DNA of 64,000 nucleotides from Allomuricauda sp. F6463D. GTDB lineage: Bacteria > Bacteroidota > Bacteroidia > Flavobacteriales > Flavobacteriaceae. The first letter of the stretch is position 1. Each line of letters opens with the position of its first letter. A program made the position numbers and the translations under genes. Where the stretch lies: assembly GCF_023015965.1 (NCBI RefSeq), contig NZ_JALKAN010000001.1, forward strand, positions 890,160 to 954,159. Reading direction: 5' to 3'. The notes beneath the pieces were generated by a model that searched no databases, was not told the origin of the DNA, and worked only from the letters and a program-made list of their open reading frames with translations. Below are positions 10,345 through 17,964 of the stretch, piece by piece.

Positions 10345-10385
10345 AAAATTCTAGCAGATTCCAGTAAAATTCTAGCAGATTCTAG
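10345..10385. repeat. Two tandem 21-bp direct repeats (candidate LytTR operator)
   Basis: The units start at 10345 and 10366 and share their first 17 bases (AAAATTCTAGCAGATTC), then diverge slightly. LytTR proteins usually bind two direct repeats separated so that the period is 21-22 bp. The pair begins 2 bp after the LytTR stop codon and lies ~30 bp upstream of the putative -33 of the 58-aa lipoprotein gene. Binding by the neighbouring regulator is inferred. Confidence 0.55.
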
Positions 10386-10414
10386 ACGCTTACTATTCCC
10401 TTACATTAAATAAC

Positions 10415-10443
10415 CTTGCTGCTCCAAATGCCACATACTTTAG
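10415..10443 (+). promoter_or_regulatory. Possible promoter of the 58-aa lipoprotein gene
   Basis: CTTG (10415-10418) and TACTTTAG (10436-10443) resemble -33 and -7 boxes with 17-bp spacing. The -7 has one mismatch to TAnnTTTG. It lies between the tandem repeats and the gene. Confidence 0.35.
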
Positions 10444-10482
10444 CCGGTATAAACCTAATATTTATACCTAAAACCTATTATT

Positions 10483-10659
10483 ATGAAAAAAGTATTCAGC
10501 ATTTTGGCACTAGCATTATTGACAACAGGATTTTATTCATGTGAAACTGAAAATGATGTTCAGGAAACAGAAGCTATGTTCGAGCAATTACAAATGGACC
10601 AGAACGCCACAGACGGTGATATTTCTGAACCTGATGGTCGTCGTGATGGTGATCAATAA
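10483..10659 (+). CDS. Small (58-aa) lipoprotein with an acidic Gly/Asp-rich tail
   Basis: The ATG at 10483 opens a 58-codon frame ending TAA at 10659. The product has a clear lipoprotein leader: MKKVFSILALALL, then YSC with Cys20. The mature part has only ~39 residues, starting CETENDVQETE and ending in a tail with TDGDISEPDGRRDGDQ. There is no known domain. The frame, lipobox and low-complexity acidic tail argue that it is real. It sits between a LytTR regulator with adjacent tandem repeats and a TPR histidine kinase. It could be a signalling lipoprotein, a peptide precursor or a structural surface protein. Confidence 0.72.
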   Translation: MKKVFSILALALLTTGFYSCETENDVQETEAMFEQLQMDQNATDGDISEPDGRRDGDQ

Positions 10660-10961
10660 TTAAAATTGAGTTTTACCATCTCTACCAACTTTTAGTATTT
10701 TTTCAAAGTTCATCTTTGCAACGGGTGTCTTTTTACCAAGAAAGACTATACCCAACAAAAGACCAACCCTGCTTTATGGAATGAGGTAGACACATTGAAA
10801 AATAATAATTGGAATAAAGTTCGTCCAAATACTGGTTTTAACACGCATCTATTTATGCCACTAGAACAATTTAACAACGATGAACTATTCCTTTAATTGA
10901 ACATTATATCACAATACAGCCCCAAAACTTAGATAGCTTTGGGGCTTTTTTGTTACCTTGG
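10660..10961 (+). other. Gap with an ATG-less open frame, possible gene remnant
   Basis: From 10696 to the TAA at 10896 there are 66 sense codons in the same frame as the 58-aa lipoprotein, but no early ATG, GTG or TTG. The translation looks protein-like (CLFTKKDYTQQK, NPALWNEVDTLKNNNWNK, MPLEQFNNDELFL). Two stops (10657 and 10693) separate it from the lipoprotein. I cannot assign a family. A terminator hairpin follows at 10918. Confidence 0.3.
10918..10952 (+). terminator. Strong intrinsic terminator directly before the histidine kinase gene
   Basis: AGCCCCAAA (10918-10926) pairs perfectly with TTTGGGGCT (10938-10946) around an 11-nt loop, followed by a T-run to 10951. The kinase ATG is only 10 nt beyond the T-run. 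No promoter fits in between, so this could be an attenuator as well as a terminator. Confidence 0.75.
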
Positions 10962-13070
10962 ATGTATAAACGGCCAAAAATCAGCTTGAGAAACGTAACC
11001 CACATACTCATCTTCTTATTTTTTTGGAGCTGTACACAAAACATCCCAAAAGAACAAACGGTCTCCGACCCCACTATAGATTCCATCCAAGAACTTATTC
11101 GTACTGCGCGAACAGCCAAAGAGCTAACCGAAGCCGATCGTAAAGCATACTTAAATGATGCGGTTTCAAAATCTATGAAGCTGACCAATGACACAATAAA
11201 ACTGAAACAGTTATCCCGCGTATCCTATGCCTTTATGCAACTTAAAGACTCTACAGGGTTTAGAAGTTCGAATACTGAAGTTGTAAAGATGGCTTCAAAA
11301 TTGGGTGAAAATAAAGCTTTGGGATATTCCCATTGGGATTTGGCTTCATTTTTAATGGCCAATGGCGTTTTGGACAGCGCCTTTTACCATTACAGAAAAG
11401 CGTTGAGCAGTTTTGAACAATTACCTACAGATTCAACATCACAATCGTTGCGAGGTCGTATGCTGTACAGTATGGCAAGGGTACAAGATTCCTATAAGGA
11501 CTATTTGGGGGGAGAAGCAAGTGCAACCGCCGCCATTGAATTATTTAATGAATTGGAAGACAATTACAGGCTGTACAATGCCTATAATATCCTGGGGATT
11601 TTAGCAAACGGCATGGGAAACAATGAGAAGGCAATTGAATCCTACGAAGAGGCGAAAGAATATTTGGATAAATCAAATGCAAAAAACAAAACGGAACTTG
11701 TTTGGCAAGTCCAAAACAACATTGCCAATGTACACCTGAACAGCAATGACTTTGTTAAAGCAAAACAAGCCTATACAGCAATTCTAAATAACAAGGGTTT
11801 AATAGATAAAAAAACTGAACTATATGAAAAAGCGTTAGGTGGTTTGGCGTATTCCACACTTAAAGCTGATAAAGATGTGGAAAGAGCAGATGAACTCTTA
11901 AACGAAGCGCTCTTAGTAAACAAAAATTCGGGCAAAGCATATGATAGGGCCAGGCTTAATTATTACAAGGCTGAAATCTTGGCCGCTAAAGGAGATACCT
12001 TACAAGCTATAGCTCGGGCAAAAGAATCCTACGCCATAGCACGAGGGACATACAATAACGGCCGTTCGCTGGATGCCTTACAGTTACTCACACAACTGGA
12101 TGTCGCCAATGCCTATACGCATGCAGATGAATATTACCAACTTAATGAAACAATAAAAGAAGAAGAACGGACCAAAAGGGACAAGTTTGCCCGCATCCGT
12201 ATGGAAACGGACGATATTATTGAAGAAAACCAAATCCTAACCAAAGAGAAACAAGCATGGGTAGGTGCCGCCTTACTCCTCATTATATTTGGGGTGGCTT
12301 TTATGATCATAGTATCGCTATATGTGAACAACAACCAGCTAAAATTTAGGCAAAAGCAACAGGAGAGCAATCAGGAAATCTACAATTTAATGCTCTCCCA
12401 ACGAGGTAAATTCGAAGAAGGAAAGCAATTGGAACAAAAGCGCATTTCCGAAGAGTTACATGACGGTATTTTGGGTGAAATGCTGGGCATCCGATTAATA
12501 TTAAGCGGTTTGAACGAGCGAGAAGACCAGGCGTCGATTGAGCAAAGAGCAGCTCTTATTGAAAAATTAAGAGACCTAGAAGAGGAAATACGCACCATTT
12601 CACACGAGCTTAACCATGCTTCGTACAAAAAATTTCATAATTTTATCGTGTCATTGGAAGATATGATCGAAGATATACAGAAATCGTCTGGAATATCGTG
12701 CACCTTCGAATATGACAAAAAGATACCTTGGGACAGTTTGCTGGGGGATATCAAAATCAACGCGTACAGGATAGTTCAAGAATCCTTGAAAAATTGTGTG
12801 AAACATGCGAAAAGTCAAAATGCTTCCATTTCCTTTCAATCTTTGGAGGATAACCTAAAGCTTACCATTACGGATAATGGTATTGGATTTGACCCCAACA
12901 AAAAAAAGAAAGGAATTGGTCTTAGAAATATTATATCAAGAGTAAAAAAGATCAAAGGAATTTTGGATATAGACAGTAAACCTGGAAAAGGGACCACTAT
13001 TAAGATAACCATCCCGGCCAAGTATGTTGAATTTGAAGTTTCAGATAAAAAAAGTGCAATAAACGTATAA
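10962..13070 (+). CDS. TPR-containing sensor histidine kinase, NarL-partner (HisKA_3) type
   Basis: The 702-aa kinase starts with an export signal ending FFWSC, possibly a lipobox. A long periplasmic-type TPR region (~40-420) follows, for example YNAYNILGILANGMGNNEKAIESYEEA, here cited at 11572-11655. One membrane helix lies near 433-455 (WVGAALLLIIFGVAFMIIV). A cytosolic coiled coil leads to the HisKA_3 helix RISEELHDGILGEML, with His500 as phosphorylation site. The ATPase domain has NCVKHAKS, DNGIGFD and GIGLRNI. ATG 10962 is preferred to TTG 10950, which lies in the terminator T-run. The response regulator gene follows after 29 bp. Confidence 0.9.
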   Translation: MYKRPKISLRNVTHILIFLFFWSCTQNIPKEQTVSDPTIDSIQELIRTARTAKELTEADRKAYLNDAVSKSMKLTNDTIKLKQLSRVSYAFMQLKDSTGFRSSNTEVVKMASKLGENKALGYSHWDLASFLMANGVLDSAFYHYRKALSSFEQLPTDSTSQSLRGRMLYSMARVQDSYKDYLGGEASATAAIELFNELEDNYRLYNAYNILGILANGMGNNEKAIESYEEAKEYLDKSNAKNKTELVWQVQNNIANVHLNSNDFVKAKQAYTAILNNKGLIDKKTELYEKALGGLAYSTLKADKDVERADELLNEALLVNKNSGKAYDRARLNYYKAEILAAKGDTLQAIARAKESYAIARGTYNNGRSLDALQLLTQLDVANAYTHADEYYQLNETIKEEERTKRDKFARIRMETDDIIEENQILTKEKQAWVGAALLLIIFGVAFMIIVSLYVNNNQLKFRQKQQESNQEIYNLMLSQRGKFEEGKQLEQKRISEELHDGILGEMLGIRLILSGLNEREDQASIEQRAALIEKLRDLEEEIRTISHELNHASYKKFHNFIVSLEDMIEDIQKSSGISCTFEYDKKIPWDSLLGDIKINAYRIVQESLKNCVKHAKSQNASISFQSLEDNLKLTITDNGIGFDPNKKKKGIGLRNIISRVKKIKGILDIDSKPGKGTTIKITIPAKYVEFEVSDKKSAINV

Positions 13071-13099
13071 ATTCCCCAAAATCAACAATAAAACCTACC

Positions 13100-13768
13100 A
13101 TGAAAACACTGAGGATACTTGCAATAGATGACCATGAGATGACAATGCTCGGATATAAGTTTATCCTCGAGGGCATTGAGTTTGATGACCACAATATAAT
13201 TGTAGACACCGCGACATCCTACCACACAGGCAAAAAGTTAATTGAAGATTCGGTAAATACTTTTAAATACGACATACTATTTTTAGATGTTCAATTATTT
13301 GCTCCAAATGAGGAACAACCATACACAGGAGAAGACTTGGGGATTTTGGCCCGTAAAATTGTTCCTGAAAGCAAAATCGTTTTTATGTCTTCTTTTAGTG
13401 ATAATTTTAGGATAAACAGTATTCTAAAATCTGTAGACCCAGATGGTTATTTGGTAAAAACCGATATTGACCCCAAAACATTGGAGGAAGCAGTGAAAAC
13501 CATTATGCTCGACCCTCCTTATTATTCTTCCAAGGCACTGGCGGCTATTAGAAAAAAGATGGCCAATGATATTGAAATTGATGAAAAGGACAAACAGATA
13601 CTATTTCATCTTTCAAAGGGAACCAAGAACAAGGATCTAGAGAAATTCATAAGGCTCTCCCCCTCCTCCATTGAAAATAGAAAACGGCACTTAAAAACAC
13701 TGTTCGGTACGGAAAATGAGAATGACATGGCCCTTATCTTGGCTGCAAAAAATAGAGGATTTATTTAG
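13100..13768 (+). CDS. NarL/LuxR-type response regulator
   Basis: The 222-aa protein has an intact receiver domain: acidic pair IDDHE, phospho-acceptor Asp in LFLDVQL, and Lys in GYLVKTD. A C-terminal helix-turn-helix follows (LSPSSIENRKRHLKTLFG). A loop of ~10 extra residues follows the active Asp (FAPNEEQPYTGED), seen in other Bacteroidota regulators of this kind. It is encoded 29 bp after the TPR kinase and is its likely partner. Unlike the LytTR protein nearby, this receiver keeps all catalytic residues. Confidence 0.92.
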   Translation: MKTLRILAIDDHEMTMLGYKFILEGIEFDDHNIIVDTATSYHTGKKLIEDSVNTFKYDILFLDVQLFAPNEEQPYTGEDLGILARKIVPESKIVFMSSFSDNFRINSILKSVDPDGYLVKTDIDPKTLEEAVKTIMLDPPYYSSKALAAIRKKMANDIEIDEKDKQILFHLSKGTKNKDLEKFIRLSPSSIENRKRHLKTLFGTENENDMALILAAKNRGFI

Positions 13769-13948
13769 GCAATAAAAGTCTAAGCCGCTTCCAGTCGAGA
13801 GTTTTGTGGTAGGTTTAAAACTGAAAAATCGTAAAAATCTTACAAACAGGGGTAAACCCATAGAATTTTTAAGGATAATCTTTAATCCCGTGAAAAAGAT
13901 TCATCCTAATTTTATATGGAAAGAATTAAGAAATTCAATTAACTCCGA

Positions 13949-14611
13949 ATGCCATCATCAAATAAAAAAAATAATAATCACAAATATAACGGGCCAAAAA
14001 CCTACGAGGCCACAGATGGCCTTGACGACTTTCTTTTAGTCCTAGAAAAATACTTTTTTGCCAGCGCAAAGGTGCAATGCAAACACAATTTTGAAAAGCA
14101 CTGTACAGATTTGGTGATAGAACTCCATCACAATTTTGGAATTACAGAATGTCTACGTCATTTTAACAACGGAGATTGGGGCAATTACAATTTTGCAGAA
14201 GAAAGCCACTCAAACATTTCTGCATCATTGGAAAAAGCACTGGAAACACTTAACGAAAAAAGTTTTTATCCTACGGATATTTTGGAGCTTTCATTTCACT
14301 TTAAGGATACATCCATAATTGTGACCAGATTATCCCATAAAAGTATTCCTGATCAAGCAAGCAACATTCTTACGGCAATAGGAAAGCACTTTGTTTATTT
14401 CACCAAGGGATTATCCGAAATGCCCTATGAAATTTTCGTTCCTGTTTTTAAGGATACTTCTATTCCCCGTGATGCATCCAAAATAACCTCTCCTTGCGGA
14501 TACTTTGATTATTGGGGTCTTTATTTTGATAAAGGGGAAAAGCATGAAGCCCTAATATATGCGCTCGATAAAAAGAAATTTTACAAGGATAGTATTTTCC
14601 TTTTTGAATAA
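13949..14611 (+). CDS. Hypothetical protein, 220 aa
   Basis: I do not recognise this protein. It has no signal peptide or membrane helix, so it is probably cytosolic. The N-terminus is Asn/Lys-rich and the rest is a mixed alpha/beta sequence with several aromatic and His-rich stretches (VIELHHNFGITECLRHF, LELSFHFKDTSIIVTRL). It lies 180 bp after the response regulator on the same strand and ends convergent with glyA. A shorter frame at 13806-14039 overlaps its start and looks like a shadow. Confidence 0.65.
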   Translation: MPSSNKKNNNHKYNGPKTYEATDGLDDFLLVLEKYFFASAKVQCKHNFEKHCTDLVIELHHNFGITECLRHFNNGDWGNYNFAEESHSNISASLEKALETLNEKSFYPTDILELSFHFKDTSIIVTRLSHKSIPDQASNILTAIGKHFVYFTKGLSEMPYEIFVPVFKDTSIPRDASKITSPCGYFDYWGLYFDKGEKHEALIYALDKKKFYKDSIFLFE

Positions 14612-14628
14612 AATTACATAAGCAGATA

Positions 14629-15903
14629 CTAAGCGCTGAACAAAGGTCGAGACTTCATTAGGTCGTTGACCTTTTGTTTTATCTGACCAATTTTTTGTTC
14701 ATTTTCAGCATCGGTGACTATTTCATCTATAAACCCAACAATGGTTTCCATATCCTCTTCCTTGAGCCCTCTTGTTGTTATCGCAGAAGTACCAAAACGG
14801 ATTCCCGAAGTAATAAATGGTGACTTATCATCAAAAGGAACCATGTTCTTATTGGCCGTGATATCTGCCTTTACCAAAACTTGTTCGGCTTCTTTGCCTG
14901 AAATATCCTTGTTTCGTAGATCGATCAACATCATATGATTGTCGGTACCACCGGAAATTACTTTGTAATCTTTATCCATGAAGGCTTTGGCCATGGCCGC
15001 AGCGTTTTTCTTAACCTGTACCATATAATGCAAGAACTCATCCGATAATGCCTCGCCAAAAGCAATTGCTTTGGCTGCAATAATATGCTCCAAAGGACCA
15101 CCTTGGTTTCCTGGGAAAACCGCCAAATCCAAAAGACCGGACATTTTCCTTAAGTTACCGTTCTTTAATTTGATACCAAATGGGTTTTCAAAGTTCTCAC
15201 CCATTAATATAAGCCCGCCACGAGGTCCACGCAATGTTTTGTGAGTAGTGGTAGTAACTATATGACAATGTGGAATTGGGTCGCTCAAAACCCCTTTAGC
15301 AATTAATCCAGCGGGGTGCGAAATGTCGGCGAGCAATATGGCTCCTACGCTATCCGCTATTTCACGAAAACGTTTAAAATCCATATCACGGGAATACGCA
15401 GAAGCTCCAGCAATGATAAGTTTTGGTTTTTCCTTATCTGCAATCTCTTGGATCTTGTCATAATTCAACATTCCAGTCTCCTCATCTACTCCATAAAAAA
15501 CCGGATTATAAAGTTTTCCAGAGAAATTTACCGGTGAACCGTGCGTCAAGTGTCCTCCGTGTGATAGATCAAAACCTAATATTGTATCCCCTGGGTTTAA
15601 GCATGCATGGTAAACCGATGCGTTTGCTTGCGAGCCCGAGTGCGGCTGAACATTAGCATAAACGGCCCCAAACAATTCTTTGGCACGATCAATGGCCAAC
15701 TGCTCTACCTGATCCACTACTTCACATCCACCATAATAACGCTTTCCGGGGTATCCTTCCGCATACTTATTGGTAAGCACGGAGCCAGCGGCCTCCATTA
15801 CTTGTGGACTAACAAAGTTTTCAGAAGCTATCAATTCAATACCTTCAAGTTGTCTGTTCTTCTCTTCAGCTATCAGTTCAAAAATCTTTTGGTCTCGTTG
15901 CAT
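14629..15903 (-). CDS. glyA: Serine hydroxymethyltransferase
   Basis: The 424-aa PLP enzyme converts serine plus tetrahydrofolate to glycine plus 5,10-methylene-THF, feeding one-carbon metabolism. Family motifs are complete: [24 protein letters not shown], the substrate-site HLTHG, and the PLP-binding Lys in [14 protein letters not shown] (about residue 221). Length matches the bacterial family (~415-425). The ATG at 15903 gives the usual short N-terminus. It stands alone, convergent with the 220-aa gene. Confidence 0.97.
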   Translation of the reverse strand: MQRDQKIFELIAEEKNRQLEGIELIASENFVSPQVMEAAGSVLTNKYAEGYPGKRYYGGCEVVDQVEQLAIDRAKELFGAVYANVQPHSGSQANASVYHACLNPGDTILGFDLSHGGHLTHGSPVNFSGKLYNPVFYGVDEETGMLNYDKIQEIADKEKPKLIIAGASAYSRDMDFKRFREIADSVGAILLADISHPAGLIAKGVLSDPIPHCHIVTTTTHKTLRGPRGGLILMGENFENPFGIKLKNGNLRKMSGLLDLAVFPGNQGGPLEHIIAAKAIAFGEALSDEFLHYMVQVKKNAAAMAKAFMDKDYKVISGGTDNHMMLIDLRNKDISGKEAEQVLVKADITANKNMVPFDDKSPFITSGIRFGTSAITTRGLKEEDMETIVGFIDEIVTDAENEQKIGQIKQKVNDLMKSRPLFSA

Positions 15904-16153
15904 TTGGCCTTTGGTTTTATTAGGCCGTAAAATTACGAATTGACAGGGGATTTTTATCTAAAAAAAACGATTGAACTTTAATTTTATCAAACATCAATCA
16001 ACAATTTTTAAAAAAAGTTGATTCCTCCCTGAACTACCGGTCTTTCATGTCTTTTACCCAAAATATACTACCGATCGTCCTTTTTCGTTTATAGGTTGGG
16101 GATTTTTGGCATAGCTATTGAATTCCATAACGCAACCAATAAAGTTGACCAGT

Positions 16154-17338
16154 ATGAAAAAAATTCTACTCTTATCCGTAATTATAGTTTTTAGCGCCTG
16201 TAGTGGTGTAAAAAAAACACAAGAAGCCCTTAATACAGGTAACTATGCCACGGCCATGAACAAAGCCATCACCAATTTGGCCGATAACAAGACCAAAAAG
16301 GGGCACCAACAATATATTACATTACTGGAAGAAGCATTTGCTAAAAATGCTGCCAGGGAACAACAGGACATTGTTTTTCTTCAAAATGATGGCAATCCGG
16401 CAAATTTGGAGAGCATCTATAATAAATACTTGCAATTGAAACAAATTCAGCAACGTATTAGACCCCTATTGCCGTTGCACATCAATGATGAAGGTCGTAA
16501 TGCTGAATTTAATTTTGTCAACTACGACGACAAGATCTTGAACACCAAAGATGACCTTTCGGAGCACTTGTATCAAAGTGCGAACAACCTATTGTCCTCT
16601 GCCAAATACAAAACAGATTTTAGAAATGCTTATGAGGATTTAAAATATCTTCAAGAAATCAATCCAGGGTACAAGGAGACGGTCGCCAAAATGGATGAAG
16701 CCTACAACAAAGGTCTGGAATATGTTAAAGTGGAAATTGCGAATCAGACCCAACAAATCATTCCAGAGCGTTTAGAGGTAGAACTTTTGGATTTCAATGC
16801 TTTTGGAATTGATAACTTCTGGCTACAGTACCACACCAATCCACTGCAAAACATGCAATATGATTATGCCATGAATTTGGATTTTATGGAGATAAATGTG
16901 TCTCCAGAGCGTGTCAATGAAACCCAAGTTATTAAGGAAAGGCAAATCAAAGATGGTTGGGAATATTTATTGGACACTGAAGGAAATGTGGTAAAAGATA
17001 GTTTAGGCCAAAAGATAAAAATTGATAAAATGCGAACAGTTACTTGTAAACTGTTCCAATTTACACAGACCAAAAGTGCCCAAATTGGTGCCAAAGTAAG
17101 TTTCACAGACCTTAGGAGCGGACAGGAAATCAACTCCTATCCCCTATCCAGCGAATTTATATTTGAACACATATTCGCTAATTACCAAGGGGATAAAAGA
17201 GCTTTGGAAGATGATTTGTTGCTATACTTGAATGCACGTGAAGTTCCGTTCCCATCAAACGAACAAATGGTATACGATGCTGGTGAGGACCTGAAAACAC
17301 GTCTCAAAAACATCGTAGCCAAATATCAATTCAATTAA
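16154..17338 (+). CDS. Hypothetical lipoprotein, 394 aa
   Basis: The leader MKKILLLSVIIVFSAC ends in a lipobox. The mature N-terminus looks TPR-like (TQEALNTGNYATAMNKAI, DNKTKKGHQQYITLLEEAF), and the remainder is mixed. A C-terminal region around 17050-17250 (SAQIGAKVSFTDLRSGQEI) is beta-rich. I know of no functional assignment. The frame is open from 16118, but the ATG at 16154 gives a proper signal peptide. A palindromic intergenic element follows its stop. Confidence 0.78.
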   Translation: MKKILLLSVIIVFSACSGVKKTQEALNTGNYATAMNKAITNLADNKTKKGHQQYITLLEEAFAKNAAREQQDIVFLQNDGNPANLESIYNKYLQLKQIQQRIRPLLPLHINDEGRNAEFNFVNYDDKILNTKDDLSEHLYQSANNLLSSAKYKTDFRNAYEDLKYLQEINPGYKETVAKMDEAYNKGLEYVKVEIANQTQQIIPERLEVELLDFNAFGIDNFWLQYHTNPLQNMQYDYAMNLDFMEINVSPERVNETQVIKERQIKDGWEYLLDTEGNVVKDSLGQKIKIDKMRTVTCKLFQFTQTKSAQIGAKVSFTDLRSGQEINSYPLSSEFIFEHIFANYQGDKRALEDDLLLYLNAREVPFPSNEQMVYDAGEDLKTRLKNIVAKYQFN

Positions 17339-17365
17339 TAATATAGCGAAGAGCTAAGTTTTACA

Positions 17366-17407
17366 CCGAGCGCAGTTGAGATGCATTTACATTTTGACTA
17401 CGCTCGG
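17366..17407. repeat. REP-like palindromic intergenic element
   Basis: Arms CCGAGCGCAGT (17366-17376) and ACTACGCTCGG (17397-17407) form an inverted repeat with one mismatch. The GAGCGCAGT / ACTACGCTC wording is typical of dispersed intergenic repeats in Flavobacteriia. It lies between convergent genes and may also act as a terminator. Confidence 0.5.
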
Positions 17408-17432
17408 ACTTGTATAAGTCTCTTTAGTGAGG

Positions 17433-17822
17433 TTAGAGATACTCTTTTAAATCTGTGTCCGAAATGGCTCCATGTGAAGTGTGAAAAACTACTTCTTTAT
17501 TTTTGATGACCAATAATTGAGGGGATTCATGACGAACTCCAAATTCTTCGGCTATCGCATTGGATATCGCTCTATGGCTTTGGATTGTCAAAAAATGGGG
17601 CACTATATCCAATTGGGTATCATAAGATTTCGTGAACATGTTCAGCACCATTCTGCTAATACCACAAGTGCTGGAATGTTTAAATATTATTTGTGTCTTA
17701 TTTTTTGAGTTCTCTTTTATCTCTTCCAATTGCGCTTGGGATTCCAATTGGACCCAAGGCAACTCTTTCTTCTCTTTTACTGATTTCTCCTTTTTTCCGA
17801 AAACGCTGTCAAATATTCCCAT
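17433..17822 (-). CDS. ytxJ: Bacillithiol system redox-active protein YtxJ
   Basis: The 129-aa protein has a thioredoxin-like fold with the family signature IIFKHSSTCGISRMVLNMF, a single active Cys in a TCGIS context. YtxJ proteins are monothiol bacilliredoxin-like factors in organisms that make bacillithiol, which fits Flavobacteriaceae. The N-terminal ~20 residues are Lys/Glu-rich (GKKEKSVKEKKE). A perfect promoter ends 4 nt before the ATG, so the message is probably leaderless. Confidence 0.9.
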   Translation of the reverse strand: MGIFDSVFGKKEKSVKEKKELPWVQLESQAQLEEIKENSKNKTQIIFKHSSTCGISRMVLNMFTKSYDTQLDIVPHFLTIQSHRAISNAIAEEFGVRHESPQLLVIKNKEVVFHTSHGAISDTDLKEYL

Positions 17823-17826
17823 AGTG

Positions 17827-17858
17827 CAAATTTATGGGATAAGTCGCAAGGGAACAAA
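17827..17858 (-). promoter_or_regulatory. ytxJ promoter (TTTG-N20-TAAATTTG), 4 nt before ATG
   Basis: On the minus strand TTTG (17858-17855), 20 bp, then TAAATTTG (17834-17827) match both consensus boxes exactly. Only CACT separates the -7 box from the ATG, so transcription should begin at or next to the start codon. Confidence 0.72.
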
Positions 17859-17964
17859 AAGCTTACACCTGACTAAATGTCCTTTATTTGTTGAGTTTAT
17901 CAGACATTTTGACGGTGCATCCGCAATGGTAAGGTTGTTGCCATATTAGAGAAAAACGACAACT

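Noticed and set aside
13806..14039. 77-aa frame before the 220-aa hypothetical gene
   Set aside because: It overlaps the better 13949 frame in another phase and has a basic, low-complexity product with no features.
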